Source of the DNA: Sporotomaculum syntrophicum
Lineage (GTDB): Bacteria > Bacillota > Desulfotomaculia > Desulfotomaculales > Desulfallaceae
Length of the DNA: 55,960 nucleotides
Assembly: GCF_009932395.1 (NCBI RefSeq)
Contig: NZ_LSRS01000002.1
Location: 86,199 to 142,158, forward strand
Direction of reading: 5' to 3'
Positions within the stretch are counted from its first letter, which is position 1, and each line of letters starts with the position of its first letter. Shown here piece after piece: positions 7,985 through 16,592 of the stretch. The position numbers and the translations under genes were made by a program. The notes beneath the pieces were generated by a model. The model saw only the letters and a program-made list of their open reading frames with translations, ran no database searches and was not told the DNA's origin.

Positions 7985-8455
7985 TTATTTAGTATGCCTA
8001 TCCGCCACAGAGGATGCACCGTAAGCATCGGGTTTAATTTTAGCTTGAAAGCCACTGCCAACAACCATACCCACAACCTCTTTAATTAAATCACGGGTTT
8101 CACCTTGAGCCCCCACGTCAATATGAACCTCAACCGGTAATTCAGCAAAACCACTTTCCGAGAAATATGCAGTAATTTTACCACCTAGTTCCAGACTGAG
8201 GGCTGTTTCATAAAATATTTTTTGACGCAGGCTCTTAATCTTGCGCTGTATTTTTTTTCGATAATAATACCTGGCCCCCTTACCCAAGCGATGCACCACA
8301 ACGGCAGTTACAAAACAAGTTTCATTTTTTACCATAGAATCAGTGCCAATGATAATTTTGTATGATGAACTAGGCAGACCCTTGATATAAGTGATTACAT
8401 CATCCATCATTTCAACAAAAGACAACTTCCCCCTGGAAGGACTGATGAAAAACAA
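7985..8455 (-). CDS. YkuK-like DUF458 protein (RNase H-like fold)
   Basis: The 156-aa protein matches the DUF458/YkuK family: IIGTDSMVKNETCFVTAVVVHRLGKGARYYY near the N-terminus, then VEVHIDVGAQGETRDLIKEVVGMV and the ending KPDAYGASSVADRHTK. Conserved Asp residues in GTDS, HIDVG and ADRHTK are consistent with an RNase H-like metal site, but the biochemical function is unknown. A TTG at 8455 is the start, with AAGGAG 9 nt upstream. It follows rsmA by 20 nt and is likely cotranscribed. Confidence 0.8.
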   Translation of the reverse strand: MFFISPSRGKLSFVEMMDDVITYIKGLPSSSYKIIIGTDSMVKNETCFVTAVVVHRLGKGARYYYRKKIQRKIKSLRQKIFYETALSLELGGKITAYFSESGFAELPVEVHIDVGAQGETRDLIKEVVGMVVGSGFQAKIKPDAYGASSVADRHTK

Positions 8456-8475
8456 TTAGTCCATCTCCTTTATGT

Positions 8476-9345
8476 TTACCTGTTAATAGTATAGGCATCG
8501 GCTAAGCGGGCAAACTCCTGTATATTTAGCGTCTCACCTCGACGTACCGGGTCAATATCAGCCTGCTTAAAAATGTCAAGCCATCTGTCCTTCGGCAAGT
8601 CTTTATCCATGCTGCTCAATGCATTAAGCAGTGTTTTGCGTCTCTGTTGAAAGGTTGCCTTAACCAGGGCAAAATAAATATGCTGATTTTTAACATTTAT
8701 CGCCGGAACTTCCCTTACCGTCATGCTTACTACTGCCGAATCCACTTCTGGCCGCGGCAAGAATACAGTGCGAGGCACCTTGAAAGCCATCTCTACCTCC
8801 GCATAATAATTTGCAGCAACAGTAAGAGCCCCGTAATCCTTAGTACCCGGGGAAGCCGTAAGCCGCCTGGCAACCTCCTCCTGAACCATTACAATTATTT
8901 TTCGAACGTTGGAATGTCGTTCTAGTAAATGCATAATTAAGGGGGTAGTAATATAATACGGCAAGTTTGCTACCACCTTATACCCTCCTGCTATATTACC
9001 GGTTCTTTCCTGTACTAACTGGTCGAAGTTAATTTTTAAAGCATCTGCCTCAATCAGCGCCACATTCTCCAGTCCATCCAATGTTTCGCTCAACAATGGC
9101 AGCACAGCGCGGTCAATTTCCACGGCAAACACCTGCTTGGCTACTTTAGAGAGTCTATAAGTAAGAGCACCCATCCCCGGGCCGATTTCCACCACTTTAT
9201 CCATATTATTCAAATCAGCCGCATACAATATCTTATTTATAATATTACCGTCTATTAAAAAATTTTGCCCAAATTTTTTTTTAATTCTAAACTTGTGACG
9301 TTGCAATAAATCTCTTATGACACTTGGTGATGTAGGGTCGAACAT
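8476..9345 (-). CDS. rsmA: 16S rRNA dimethyladenosine transferase RsmA (KsgA)
   Basis: The 289-aa enzyme dimethylates two adjacent adenosines in helix 45 of 16S rRNA. SAM-binding motifs are visible: FGQNFLID, VVEIGPGMGALTYRL and the catalytic NLPYYITTPLI (NLPY motif), with FQQRRKTLLNAL near the C-terminus. Length is normal. The start at 9345 (ATG, MFDPTSP) has GCGGAGGT 5 nt upstream; the longer TTG start at 9360 would overlap that site. The position next to yabE matches the B. subtilis origin region, although the rnmV (M5 ribonuclease) gene usually found between them is missing. Confidence 0.95.
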   Translation of the reverse strand: MFDPTSPSVIRDLLQRHKFRIKKKFGQNFLIDGNIINKILYAADLNNMDKVVEIGPGMGALTYRLSKVAKQVFAVEIDRAVLPLLSETLDGLENVALIEADALKINFDQLVQERTGNIAGGYKVVANLPYYITTPLIMHLLERHSNVRKIIVMVQEEVARRLTASPGTKDYGALTVAANYYAEVEMAFKVPRTVFLPRPEVDSAVVSMTVREVPAINVKNQHIYFALVKATFQQRRKTLLNALSSMDKDLPKDRWLDIFKQADIDPVRRGETLNIQEFARLADAYTINR

Positions 9346-9409
9346 ACAATACCTCCGCAAATTTTTTATAACAAATTTACTTCTATCATATCAGTTTAGC
9401 CATGAAAAT

Positions 9410-9435
9410 AAAAAAAAGAGGCATTAGCCTCCTTT
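9410..9435 (-). terminator. Terminator after yabE
   Basis: A short stem GAGGC / GCCTC with a 4-nt loop, extended by flanking A/T pairs, is followed by eight T on the minus strand. It begins immediately after the yabE stop. Confidence 0.7.
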
Positions 9436-10446
9436 TTATTCAAGTAAATATACTTTCACCGAACGCCTTCCCCAGCCTAATGCCTGACTTTGGGTATCCA
9501 TAAAAACATCAATGCGATTCCCTTTAATGGCCGAACCTTTATCCATCGCCCTGCCGTAACCATACCCTTCCACATACAGTCGGCTGCCCATTGGAATAAC
9601 CGACGGATCCACTGCCACAACCCCCACATAGGGACTTACCCCAGTAGAAGTATTATTGCCGGTATGGGTATAAGCAGTTGCTACCATGTCATAAGCGCGC
9701 GAGAACCTTAATGTATTGCCTCCCCTGGAAACAGTCCGCATAGTACCCACCTGAACCACCCGGTCTACAGGCTCATGCAACACACTGCTGGCCAAAAGCC
9801 GTTTTTCCATCATTATACCGTTTTTATACACTTTTTCCCAGACTTTTCTTTGCAATCCTTCTTTGCCGCTGTTAATTACCTTCATAGTTCCCCTAAGCAA
9901 AGTTTCATCACTTTTCCGCTGAACCTTGTAGGGGATAGCTACTTTTTCTTCAATTACCTGACTAGTAATCCGGTCAACTTGAATACGCGTTTCTTTTTCC
10001 AGCTTGGCAGTAAGGCCGGGGGTAACCATATCCCGCGCCCCAAGCACCACACCTTTTTCCTTAAGTAATTCTCCAACCGTCTCAGCAGAACTCATTAACC
10101 GGTACTTTTCATAACCCACTTGCAATTGCACCGGCACAGCCCGGCGCACTATAACCGTCATGCCATCCTCAAGAACCGCAGCCGCACCGGGAGTAACCCT
10201 GTCCTGTTCAGCAAGGACCACTCCCTCTTCCTGCAAAAGTCCATCAACATTGTTACTAAAAGTATGCACTTGCCATTGTTTGCCATCCACCAACAAGTTT
10301 ATTTTCTTTTGAGCTCCCTGATATGCTGAAATGATAGTCACAACCAACAGTAAAACAGCTAGCAAGGCTGACGCAACCCTTCCATTAAAGAAGTTGTCGG
10401 ATGTGGTACACTCCTCCGTTTGTTTAATAATTATCCCCTCCGTCAA
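9436..10446 (-). CDS. yabE: YabE-like cell-wall protein (DUF348, G5 and 3D domains)
   Basis: The 336-aa protein has a membrane/signal segment (about residues 25-42), two DUF348 repeats (about 48-95 and 105-155), a G5 domain (about 160-240) and a C-terminal 3D domain. The 3D domain shows AVDPSVIPMGSRLYV and AMDKGSAIKGNRIDVFM. Such proteins are Rpf/YabE-type, probably muralytic, and act outside the membrane. The start is uncertain: the frame opens at a TTG (10446), but GGAGGGG and GGAGGAG lie just downstream with no ATG/GTG after them. An ATT start in the same frame near 10431 is an alternative. Confidence 0.85.
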   Translation of the reverse strand: MTEGIIIKQTEECTTSDNFFNGRVASALLAVLLLVVTIISAYQGAQKKINLLVDGKQWQVHTFSNNVDGLLQEEGVVLAEQDRVTPGAAAVLEDGMTVIVRRAVPVQLQVGYEKYRLMSSAETVGELLKEKGVVLGARDMVTPGLTAKLEKETRIQVDRITSQVIEEKVAIPYKVQRKSDETLLRGTMKVINSGKEGLQRKVWEKVYKNGIMMEKRLLASSVLHEPVDRVVQVGTMRTVSRGGNTLRFSRAYDMVATAYTHTGNNTSTGVSPYVGVVAVDPSVIPMGSRLYVEGYGYGRAMDKGSAIKGNRIDVFMDTQSQALGWGRRSVKVYLLE

Positions 10447-10732
10447 ATTATTGCAACTTGAATCTTTACCGGCACAAAGTCCTACAGTTACAATCTGTAC
10501 TGTAAAAAATTTTATACTCTTATAAACTATGATTAAATATAGTTTAAAGTTAAAATAAGTGAGAGGCTATCACCGGTAATACTAGGATATATATATATTC
10601 TCTGCCTGTTGTCTTTTTCCTGCAATGATGATTAAATTGTTCAACACACTCACCTTTATTTATTCTATGCAAACTGTCCAATTATTTGTTACATTAATTT
10701 CATATATTTTTGTATCCTTAATTATTATAAGG
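10447..10732. other. Intergenic leader of yabE
   Basis: This AT-rich stretch of about 290 nt lies between cobO and yabE. I see no coding frame and could not recognise the c-di-AMP riboswitch that sometimes precedes such genes. A short imperfect inverted repeat around 10530-10550 (AAACTAT ... ATAGTTT) is the only structure. No convincing promoter was fixed. Confidence 0.4.
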
Positions 10733-10760
10733 CTAAAAAAACAGCTGCTAAAAGCAGCTG
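10733..10760 (-). terminator. Terminator after cobO
   Basis: A perfect CAGCTGC / GCAGCTG stem with a TTTTA loop is followed on the minus strand by seven T. It lies 27 nt after the cobO stop. Confidence 0.85.
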
Positions 10761-10787
10761 CAATTATTTTCCATCAATATTAAGCAC

Positions 10788-11345
10788 TTAAAACTCAATA
10801 CCCTTTTGAGCTTTAATACCTGCGGCCAATGGGTGTTTTACTTCTCTCATTTCGGTTACCAGATCAGCCAACCTTACCACCTCGTCATCTGCATAACGCC
10901 CGGTAAGCACTAAATGCAAACCAGGTGGTTTGCTTTGGATAATATCCAGAACAGACTCCACATCCACAAGGCCATAGTACATAGCGTAGTTTATTTCATC
11001 AAGTACTACCATATCGAACGAACCTTCACGTATAGCTTTTTTCGCATTTTCCAGTGCGTGTTGGGCAGCTGTGCAGTGCACCTCCCAATCCTCATCATTG
11101 GCACCGCAAATAAATCCTTCCCCCATCTGTAGCAAGACAAAGTTAGGACCTAGCTTTTCAGCAGCTTCTAGTTCACCGCATTTCCAGCCGCCCTTAATAA
11201 ACTGTAAAACCAAAACTCTCATACCCTGACCCCATGCCCGCAACGCCATACCCAACGCTGCAGTGGTTTTTCCCTTGCCATTACCGGTAAATACGATCGT
11301 TAAACCTTTGGAGGCACCAGATATTTTTGCAAACAAAGCAGCCAC
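10788..11345 (-). CDS. cobO: Cob(I)yrinic acid a,c-diamide adenosyltransferase
   Basis: The 185-aa enzyme is of the CobA/CobO/BtuR type and transfers the adenosyl group of ATP to the cobalt of corrinoids. The Walker-type motif FTGNGKGKTTAALGMALRAWGQG (about residues 19-41) and VVLDEINYAMYYGLV (about 120-134) are diagnostic. It ends with a usual HPLAAGIKAQKGIEF. It is 33 nt downstream of tatD, on the same strand, with an AGGAGGTGG ribosome-binding site. No other cobalamin gene lies nearby, so it probably serves salvage or a distant pathway. Confidence 0.92.
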   Translation of the reverse strand: MAALFAKISGASKGLTIVFTGNGKGKTTAALGMALRAWGQGMRVLVLQFIKGGWKCGELEAAEKLGPNFVLLQMGEGFICGANDEDWEVHCTAAQHALENAKKAIREGSFDMVVLDEINYAMYYGLVDVESVLDIIQSKPPGLHLVLTGRYADDEVVRLADLVTEMREVKHPLAAGIKAQKGIEF

Positions 11346-11378
11346 CTCCTATTTACCCCGCAAACCATAATTTAGTAC

Positions 11379-12200
11379 TTAATCCACACGAAAAAGCTTC
11401 TTAGCGTTATCCGTAGTCAACTGGGCAAGTTCCTCCAGCGTTATATCCCGTAGTGTCGCAATATGTTCCGCCACATAGCGCACATATGACGGCTCATTGC
11501 GCCGTCCCCTAAAGGGTTCCGGGGTCAAGAAAGGGCAATCGGTTTCTATCAACAAACGTTCTTTCGGTACTCGCACAGCAATTTCCTGTAATCTTGGGGC
11601 TTTTTTATAGGTTACCGGTCCGGCCAGGGAAATATAAAACCCCATTTCCATAGCCTCCTTGGCTACCTCCCAGCTGCCGCTAAAACAGTGAATCACTCCA
11701 CCGGCCTGACTGATGCCATCCCGGCGTAAAATATTCATCAGGTCACCAAAGGCATCCCGAGCATGAATGATCACCGGCATTTCAAGCTCCCGAACCAGGG
11801 CCAGCTGTTCCCGAAATACCCGCTGTTGCACCGGCCGTGGTGAAAGATCCCGGTAATAATCAAGGCCGATTTCACCCACAGCCGCTACCCGGGGATGGCC
11901 GGCCATATCGGCCAGCAGGGATAGGTAATCCGGAGTTGCATCCTCAGCATCGTGCGGGTGCACACCCACTGCAGCCGCCACGCCAGGGCGGCTTTCCGCC
12001 ATTATTACTGCTTGCTTAGAAGAATTCACATCAAAACCCACGCACATTACCCGTTTAACCCCAGCTGCGATCATTCGGCTAAATATCTGGTCAAGTTCTG
12101 CGGTAAATTGTTCATCGTACAGGTGAGCATGGGTATCAAACAGCTCGCCAGCTAACGTCTTACCCGTTTCCTGCTTTATTTGTTGAGTCTCTAAATCCAT
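11379..12200 (-). CDS. tatD: TatD-family metal-dependent hydrolase
   Basis: The 273-aa TIM-barrel DNase-type enzyme shows the family metal ligands: DTHAHLYD near residue 23, the GEIGLDYY Glu, HARDAF, HCFSGS and ETDCPFLTP. The N-terminus has about 18 extra residues compared with most homologs. The start ATG overlaps the metG stop by one base (TAATG), so translation is coupled. In B. subtilis the same metS-yabD pair is adjacent. The exact substrate in bacteria is uncertain; 3'-5' DNase activity and D-aminoacyl-tRNA-type roles have been reported for the family. Confidence 0.93.
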   Translation of the reverse strand: MDLETQQIKQETGKTLAGELFDTHAHLYDEQFTAELDQIFSRMIAAGVKRVMCVGFDVNSSKQAVIMAESRPGVAAAVGVHPHDAEDATPDYLSLLADMAGHPRVAAVGEIGLDYYRDLSPRPVQQRVFREQLALVRELEMPVIIHARDAFGDLMNILRRDGISQAGGVIHCFSGSWEVAKEAMEMGFYISLAGPVTYKKAPRLQEIAVRVPKERLLIETDCPFLTPEPFRGRRNEPSYVRYVAEHIATLRDITLEELAQLTTDNAKKLFRVD

Positions 12201-13756
12201 TATGCTTCCTCCAAAAGAGCTGTATCAATGCGCGGAAACAGTGGTTCTCCACGCTTAAGTTCTGTACCGTTTGGTAGTTGTCCCCATTGCAATGACCCCC
12301 AGGTGAAAAGGTGAGGCTGATTTTCAATGCCTAATAGTGGCCAAGCCCTTTTAGGCAACCCAGGCATAAACGGTGTTACCGCTACTGTGGCAAAGCGCAA
12401 AGCCTCTGCTACATTGTAAAGCACTGTATTTAAGCGGTCCTGCTTAGCCGGTTCCTTGGCTAGCGCCCAGGGCGTAGTTTCTTCCAGGTACTTATTGGCC
12501 CGGCCTACCAGGCGCAATATAGCCGCCAGAGCATTGGAAAATTCCCGGCGTTCCATAAACTCCTCCACCTCTAACGGCATTGACTGGGCTAACTGAATAA
12601 GTTCATTGTCCGGCCCCTCGGGAACAGATGGTGTTTGCAAGCGCCCTTTGAAATATTTGTTAACCATAGCGCAGGTACGGTTGAACAAATTGCCGAAATC
12701 ATTGGCCAAGTCGACATTAATGCGGTGTACCAACGCTTCCTCTGAATAAATCACGTCAGCGCCTAAAGGCATTTCCCGAAGTAGGTAGTAGCGGATAGCA
12801 TCGACACCGTACTTGTTAATCAGCACCAGTGGGTCTATTACATTGCCTTTAGACTTGCTCATCTTCCCACTATCCAGCAGCACCCAACCGTGCCCCACCA
12901 CCTGCTTGGGCAGAGGCAGTTCCAAAGCCATCAGTATAATAGGCCAAATAATGGTATGAAAACGCACTATATCTTTACCCACCAGGTGAATATCAGCCGG
13001 CCAGAATTTTTGAAACAGCATATCGTCTTCCTCGCCGTACCCCAGGGCAGAAATATAATTGGTTAGGGCATCTACCCACACGTAAATGACATGCTTTTCG
13101 TCAAAGGGTACAGGTATACCCCAGTCAAAAGTAGTGCGGGATACGCATAAATCTTCGAGTCCGCTTTTAATAAAACTGACCATTTCATTACGCCGAGATG
13201 CAGGTTGAATAAAGTCTGGGTTATCCTCGATGTACTTAAGCATACGGTCGGCATACTTGGAAATCTTAAAGAAATAACTTTCCTCTTCCAGTTGTTCTAC
13301 AGAGCGTCCGCAGTCGGGACAGCTGCCGTTTTCCAAGCGAGCCTCTGTCCAAAGTGTTTCGCAAGGCGTACAGTACCACCCTTTATAACTGGCCTTATAA
13401 ATATCTCCCTGATCGTATAATTTTTGGAAAACTTTTTGTACTACAATTTTATGTCTGTCTTCAGTAGTGCGAATGAAATCATCGTAGCTGATGTTTAAAC
13501 TATGCCAGAGATTTTTAAAACCTGCTACAATTTTGTCAACATATTCTTGTGGTGTCTCACCTCGCTCACGGGCAGAGCGTTCAATTTTCTGACCATGTTC
13601 ATCGGAACCCGTCAAAAACCTAACTTCATAGCCGGTAAGTTTTTTAAACCGGGCCAGTGCGTCGGCCGCCACCGTGGTATAGGCATGGCCAATATGAAGG
13701 TTATCGCTAGGATAATAAATCGGTGTAGTTATGTAAAATGTTTTACTAGTTTGCAT
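12200..13756 (-). CDS. metG: Methionyl-tRNA synthetase, short form
   Basis: The enzyme charges tRNA-Met in the cytoplasm. Class I motifs are present: the HIGH equivalent in DNLHIGHAYTT (residues 18-28), a zinc knuckle with CTPC and CPDC (about residues 127-147), and KMSKSKG (about 297-303). At 518 aa it lacks the C-terminal tRNA-binding domain of B. subtilis MetS (about 660 aa). The anticodon-binding helical domain is present. A T-box leader upstream indicates control by uncharged tRNA-Met. GGGAGGAG precedes the ATG. Confidence 0.96.
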   Translation of the reverse strand: MQTSKTFYITTPIYYPSDNLHIGHAYTTVAADALARFKKLTGYEVRFLTGSDEHGQKIERSARERGETPQEYVDKIVAGFKNLWHSLNISYDDFIRTTEDRHKIVVQKVFQKLYDQGDIYKASYKGWYCTPCETLWTEARLENGSCPDCGRSVEQLEEESYFFKISKYADRMLKYIEDNPDFIQPASRRNEMVSFIKSGLEDLCVSRTTFDWGIPVPFDEKHVIYVWVDALTNYISALGYGEEDDMLFQKFWPADIHLVGKDIVRFHTIIWPIILMALELPLPKQVVGHGWVLLDSGKMSKSKGNVIDPLVLINKYGVDAIRYYLLREMPLGADVIYSEEALVHRINVDLANDFGNLFNRTCAMVNKYFKGRLQTPSVPEGPDNELIQLAQSMPLEVEEFMERREFSNALAAILRLVGRANKYLEETTPWALAKEPAKQDRLNTVLYNVAEALRFATVAVTPFMPGLPKRAWPLLGIENQPHLFTWGSLQWGQLPNGTELKRGEPLFPRIDTALLEEA

Positions 13757-13832
13757 GTAATGCTCCTCCCTGAAAAATTAATTAATCGCAACTGTTTTCT
13801 AATAATAGCTATCTAGTATACGTAGCTTTAAA

Positions 13833-14110
13833 ACAAATAACGCCCCCGGTTTACCCAGGGGCGAAAAATACTTCCGCGTTACCACCCTTATTCCACCTTT
13901 TTAATATAAAAAGGCCTCATTTTAGTATAGGGAAATTATTCCCAAATACCTCAAGCTGATAACGGCGCTTAACCGGTACGACCTACTATTGCATTCAGCC
14001 AACAGCTCCGGAGCCATGTTCAATACGGTTTCCCCGATGGGCTCACACCTACCCCACTCGCTGGGCGGTTATTCCGTATTTACTCCTCTCCATCATAACC
14101 TGTATCATTA
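13833..14110 (-). promoter_or_regulatory. T-box riboswitch, metG leader
   Basis: On the minus strand the leader contains the T-box core AGGGTGGTAACGCGG (about 13873-13887) followed by a terminator stem (CGCCCCTGGG / CCGGGGGCG) and T-rich tail. Upstream is a long stem I region with an AG-bulge-type GTGTGAGCCC. A candidate specifier ATG lies in GAACATGGCTCC, between arms CCGTAT and CTCC that pair with ATACGG and GGAG. This fits methionine, as expected before metG. The specifier assignment is by hand pairing. Confidence 0.88.
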
Positions 14111-14116
14111 CAATGA

Positions 14117-14145
14117 TTTTAAAGTAAAGCAGTCTATCTTGTCAA
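14117..14145 (-). promoter_or_regulatory. Sigma-A type promoter for the metG T-box
   Basis: A perfect -35 TTGACA (14140-14145) is spaced 17 nt from a -10-like TTAAAA (14117-14122) on the minus strand, just before the T-box leader. Confidence 0.55.
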
Positions 14146-14202
14146 GTTTTCCCTAAATCAAGAGCTTTTATACAAAAAAAACCATTAATTATTAAAAATA
14201 TG

Positions 14203-14231
14203 TTGACTTTTACTGCCATCACTGGTACCAT
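14203..14231 (+). promoter_or_regulatory. Candidate promoter for abrB
   Basis: TTGACT (14203-14208) and TACCAT (14226-14231) are spaced 17 nt on the plus strand, 60 nt upstream of the abrB start and divergent from the metG promoter. Confidence 0.45.
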
Positions 14232-14291
14232 TTACTTGTGGATTTAAATCAATAAATGTCGAATATGTTTTGTTGTTAAGGAGGGGAAGAC

Positions 14292-14558
14292 ATGAAATCA
14301 ACTGGTATTGTAAGAAAAGTGGACGAGCTTGGCCGCGTGGTAATTCCCATTGAATTACGTCGAACACTAGGTATTGATGAAAAAGATGCTCTGGAAATTT
14401 ACGTTGATGCAGAAAAAATTATCTTAAAGAAATATGAGCCAGCCTGTGTATTCTGCGGCAATGCTACTGATGTACAGCATTACAAAGGCAAACTGGTCTG
14501 CCGGAGTTGCGCTCTGGCTATGTTTGAAAATGTAAAAGAAGATGCAAAAGCGATGTAA
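14292..14558 (+). CDS. abrB: AbrB-family transcriptional regulator with C-terminal zinc-ribbon-like tail
   Basis: The 88-aa protein has the swapped-hairpin AbrB DNA-binding domain: TGIVRKVDELGRVVIPIELRR followed by LGIDEKDALEIYV. It represses transition-state genes in Bacillus. The tail has two CxxC pairs (Cys52/55 and Cys70/73), which suggest a small metal-binding knuckle; this extension occurs in clostridial AbrB relatives but not in B. subtilis AbrB. It sits between rsmI and metG as in B. subtilis. AAGGAGGGG precedes the ATG. Confidence 0.92.
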   Translation: MKSTGIVRKVDELGRVVIPIELRRTLGIDEKDALEIYVDAEKIILKKYEPACVFCGNATDVQHYKGKLVCRSCALAMFENVKEDAKAM

Positions 14559-14587
14559 TGCTTGATACATAAGTAAGTGAATATTTT

Positions 14588-15451
14588 TTATTGGGAGCTA
14601 TTTATTTCTTTGTACAATTCCCGTCGGGGGATATTCCTCAGGCGGGATACTATTTTTATCGCTTTACTGGGAGATACTCCTTCCTCCTTCAGCATATGGA
14701 CGAACTCCTCCGGCGACAAGGCAGAATTTCTATATATTAATTGTTCTTGCTCATCTTTTACGGAACAGCCTTCGATAACCAACACAAACTCCCCCCTAAG
14801 CGACTGTCTTTTAAAGTGCTCTTGCAACCGGTCTAATGTACCACGCTGTACTTCCTCATGCATTTTAGTCAGTTCCCGGGCGGCACATGCTTGCCGCCTA
14901 CCAAAAGCATCAATCAATTCACCTAACGTTTTCAACAACCGGTGAGGCGACTCATACACAACAATTGTTCTGGGTTCCTTGGCTAGTTCAGACAGCCGCT
15001 TGCTACGCTCTTTGTGCTTGGTAGGCAAAAAACCTTCAAATACAAACCTGTCCAGTGGCAGGCCGGATACAGTCAGTGCAGCCAACAAAGCACTGGGTCC
15101 TGGCAGCGGTGTCACCTCGATGCCATTTTCCAGAGCCGCCTTTACCAGTTCTTCACCCGGGTCGGAAATGCCTGGCGTTCCCGCATCACTAACCAAAGCC
15201 ACATTTCGGCCACCGTTCAACTGTTCTATAATATAGCCACCCTTGGCCTGACGATTATGCTCATGATAGCTGGTTAGAGCAGTGTGAATACCATAATGGC
15301 TAAACAACTTGCGGGTACGACGTGTGTCTTCAGCCGCAACCAAGTCCACTTCCCGCAATACTTTAAGTGCTCGTAAGGTAATATCTTCTAAATTGCCGAT
15401 CGGTGTTGCACAAAGGTACAAGACGCCACTGGTTTTCCCTGTCATGCTCAA
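14588..15451 (-). CDS. rsmI: 16S rRNA 2'-O-ribose methyltransferase RsmI
   Basis: The 287-aa enzyme methylates the 2'-O of C1402 in 16S rRNA. Family motifs are LYLCATPIGNLEDITLRAL, AAEDTRRTRKLFSHYGI, ALVSDAGTPGISDPGEELV and VYESPHRLLKTL. The TTG at 15451 is preferred, with AGGGG 6 nt upstream; an ATG two codons later is also possible. It follows yabA by 3 nt on the same strand, as in Bacillus, though yabB and yazA are absent. It converges with abrB. Confidence 0.95.
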   Translation of the reverse strand: MSMTGKTSGVLYLCATPIGNLEDITLRALKVLREVDLVAAEDTRRTRKLFSHYGIHTALTSYHEHNRQAKGGYIIEQLNGGRNVALVSDAGTPGISDPGEELVKAALENGIEVTPLPGPSALLAALTVSGLPLDRFVFEGFLPTKHKERSKRLSELAKEPRTIVVYESPHRLLKTLGELIDAFGRRQACAARELTKMHEEVQRGTLDRLQEHFKRQSLRGEFVLVIEGCSVKDEQEQLIYRNSALSPEEFVHMLKEEGVSPSKAIKIVSRLRNIPRRELYKEINSSQ

Positions 15452-15454
15452 CCA

Positions 15455-15769
15455 TCACCCCTGTTCGCGATGTAAAAAAGCGGCGCAAAATAAACACTCG
15501 CTTTCCCGCATTTGGCCAAAATATACATTACATATGTGAAAACCCTGGTTATGCAGATTAGTCAAATTTTGTTGCCCTGTTACCTTATGTGAGACACCCG
15601 ATAAGACTTCATTCCTATCTTGCTTATACATCTGGATTAAGTGTTGTCGTAGCCTTGCATTTTCTGTTTCGAGCAATTCTACAACATCTTTCAGATTTTT
15701 GATTTCTGACAACAGATCTTGTGTCCTGGACTCCAGTGCTTTCATTTTTATCGTCAGGGGCTTCAACAT
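15455..15769 (-). CDS. yabA: Replication initiation control protein YabA
   Basis: The 104-aa protein has an N-terminal coiled coil (about residues 8-45) and the diagnostic C-terminal zinc segment GFHICNVYFGQMRESECLFC. YabA binds DnaA and DnaN and limits re-initiation. I take the ATG at 15769 because GGAGG lies 6 nt upstream; the frame also opens at a GTG two codons earlier. It overlaps the end of ricT by about 146 nt in another frame, which is unusually long. Confidence 0.9.
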   Translation of the reverse strand: MLKPLTIKMKALESRTQDLLSEIKNLKDVVELLETENARLRQHLIQMYKQDRNEVLSGVSHKVTGQQNLTNLHNQGFHICNVYFGQMRESECLFCAAFLHREQG

Positions 15770-16586
15770 GATCACCCTCCACGGATTCCATTTCGATTAG
15801 GCTGCATGGATACTCTTTGACCAGCTTACTTTCCCGTAGCTCAACATTAACCGTTTGCTTAATAATATTAATACTACTCACCCGGCCATTGCCATCGGGA
15901 GTAGTTACTTTTTTACCAAGTTCGGGAAAACCTTCTCTGGCCTGCTCGTAAACCTCATTTTCAAATTTTAGGCAGCACATTAATCGGCCACAGATACCCG
16001 AAATTTTAGTTGGATTTAGTGAAAGGTTTTGTTCTTTGGCCATTCTAATGGATACCGAAGCAAAATCGGCCAGCCAAGTAGCACAGCATAGCTCCCTACC
16101 ACAGCAGCCCAACCCGCCAATCATTTTGGCCTCATCTCGCACACCAATCTGACGTAATTCAATACGGGTTCTGAAGATCGCAGCTAAATCTTTGACTAGT
16201 TCACGGAAATCTATTCGCCCATCAGCAGTGAAATAAAAGATAATTTTATTACCACCGAAGGTTTGCTCAACATCCACCAGCTTCATGGGCAGCCCATGAC
16301 CTTCAATTTTTTCCAGGCAGATCTCCATAGCCCGGGCTTCTTTCTCGCGATTAGCCAGCAGCTGTTCCAAATCATCATCATTAGCTCTCCGCAGAACCAT
16401 TTTTAACGCACCTACTACTTCTTCATCAGGCACTTCCCGAGGACCAATCACCACTGTTCCATACTCAATACCTCTTGACGTTTCCACAATAACCCCATCG
16501 TTTACCGATAAATTCAGCTCCCCGGGATCAAAATAATATATTTTACCCGCCGCTTTAAAACGTACCCCTACTACAGCATACGGCAA
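15624..16586 (-). CDS. ricT: RicT/YaaT PSP1-domain regulator
   Basis: The 320-aa protein belongs to the PSP1 family; in Bacillus it is part of the RicT-RicA-RicF complex with Fe-S clusters, needed for mRNA maturation and sporulation phosphorelay. The core shows GVRFKAAGKIYYFDPG, FYFTADGRIDFRELV, and the cysteine clusters LGCCGRELCCATWL and CGRLMCCLKF. It is about 45 residues longer than Bacillus RicT (about 275 aa). The extra tail is basic, low in complexity and runs into yabA. Start is a TTG at 16586. It follows holB as in Bacillus. Confidence 0.9.
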   Translation of the reverse strand: MPYAVVGVRFKAAGKIYYFDPGELNLSVNDGVIVETSRGIEYGTVVIGPREVPDEEVVGALKMVLRRANDDDLEQLLANREKEARAMEICLEKIEGHGLPMKLVDVEQTFGGNKIIFYFTADGRIDFRELVKDLAAIFRTRIELRQIGVRDEAKMIGGLGCCGRELCCATWLADFASVSIRMAKEQNLSLNPTKISGICGRLMCCLKFENEVYEQAREGFPELGKKVTTPDGNGRVSSINIIKQTVNVELRESKLVKEYPCSLIEMESVEGDHVEAPDDKNESTGVQDTRSVVRNQKSERCCRIARNRKCKATTTLNPDV

Positions 16587-16592
16587 TATCCA

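Noticed and set aside
10447-10732. c-di-AMP riboswitch before yabE
   Set aside because: None of the conserved riboswitch blocks could be found in the leader.
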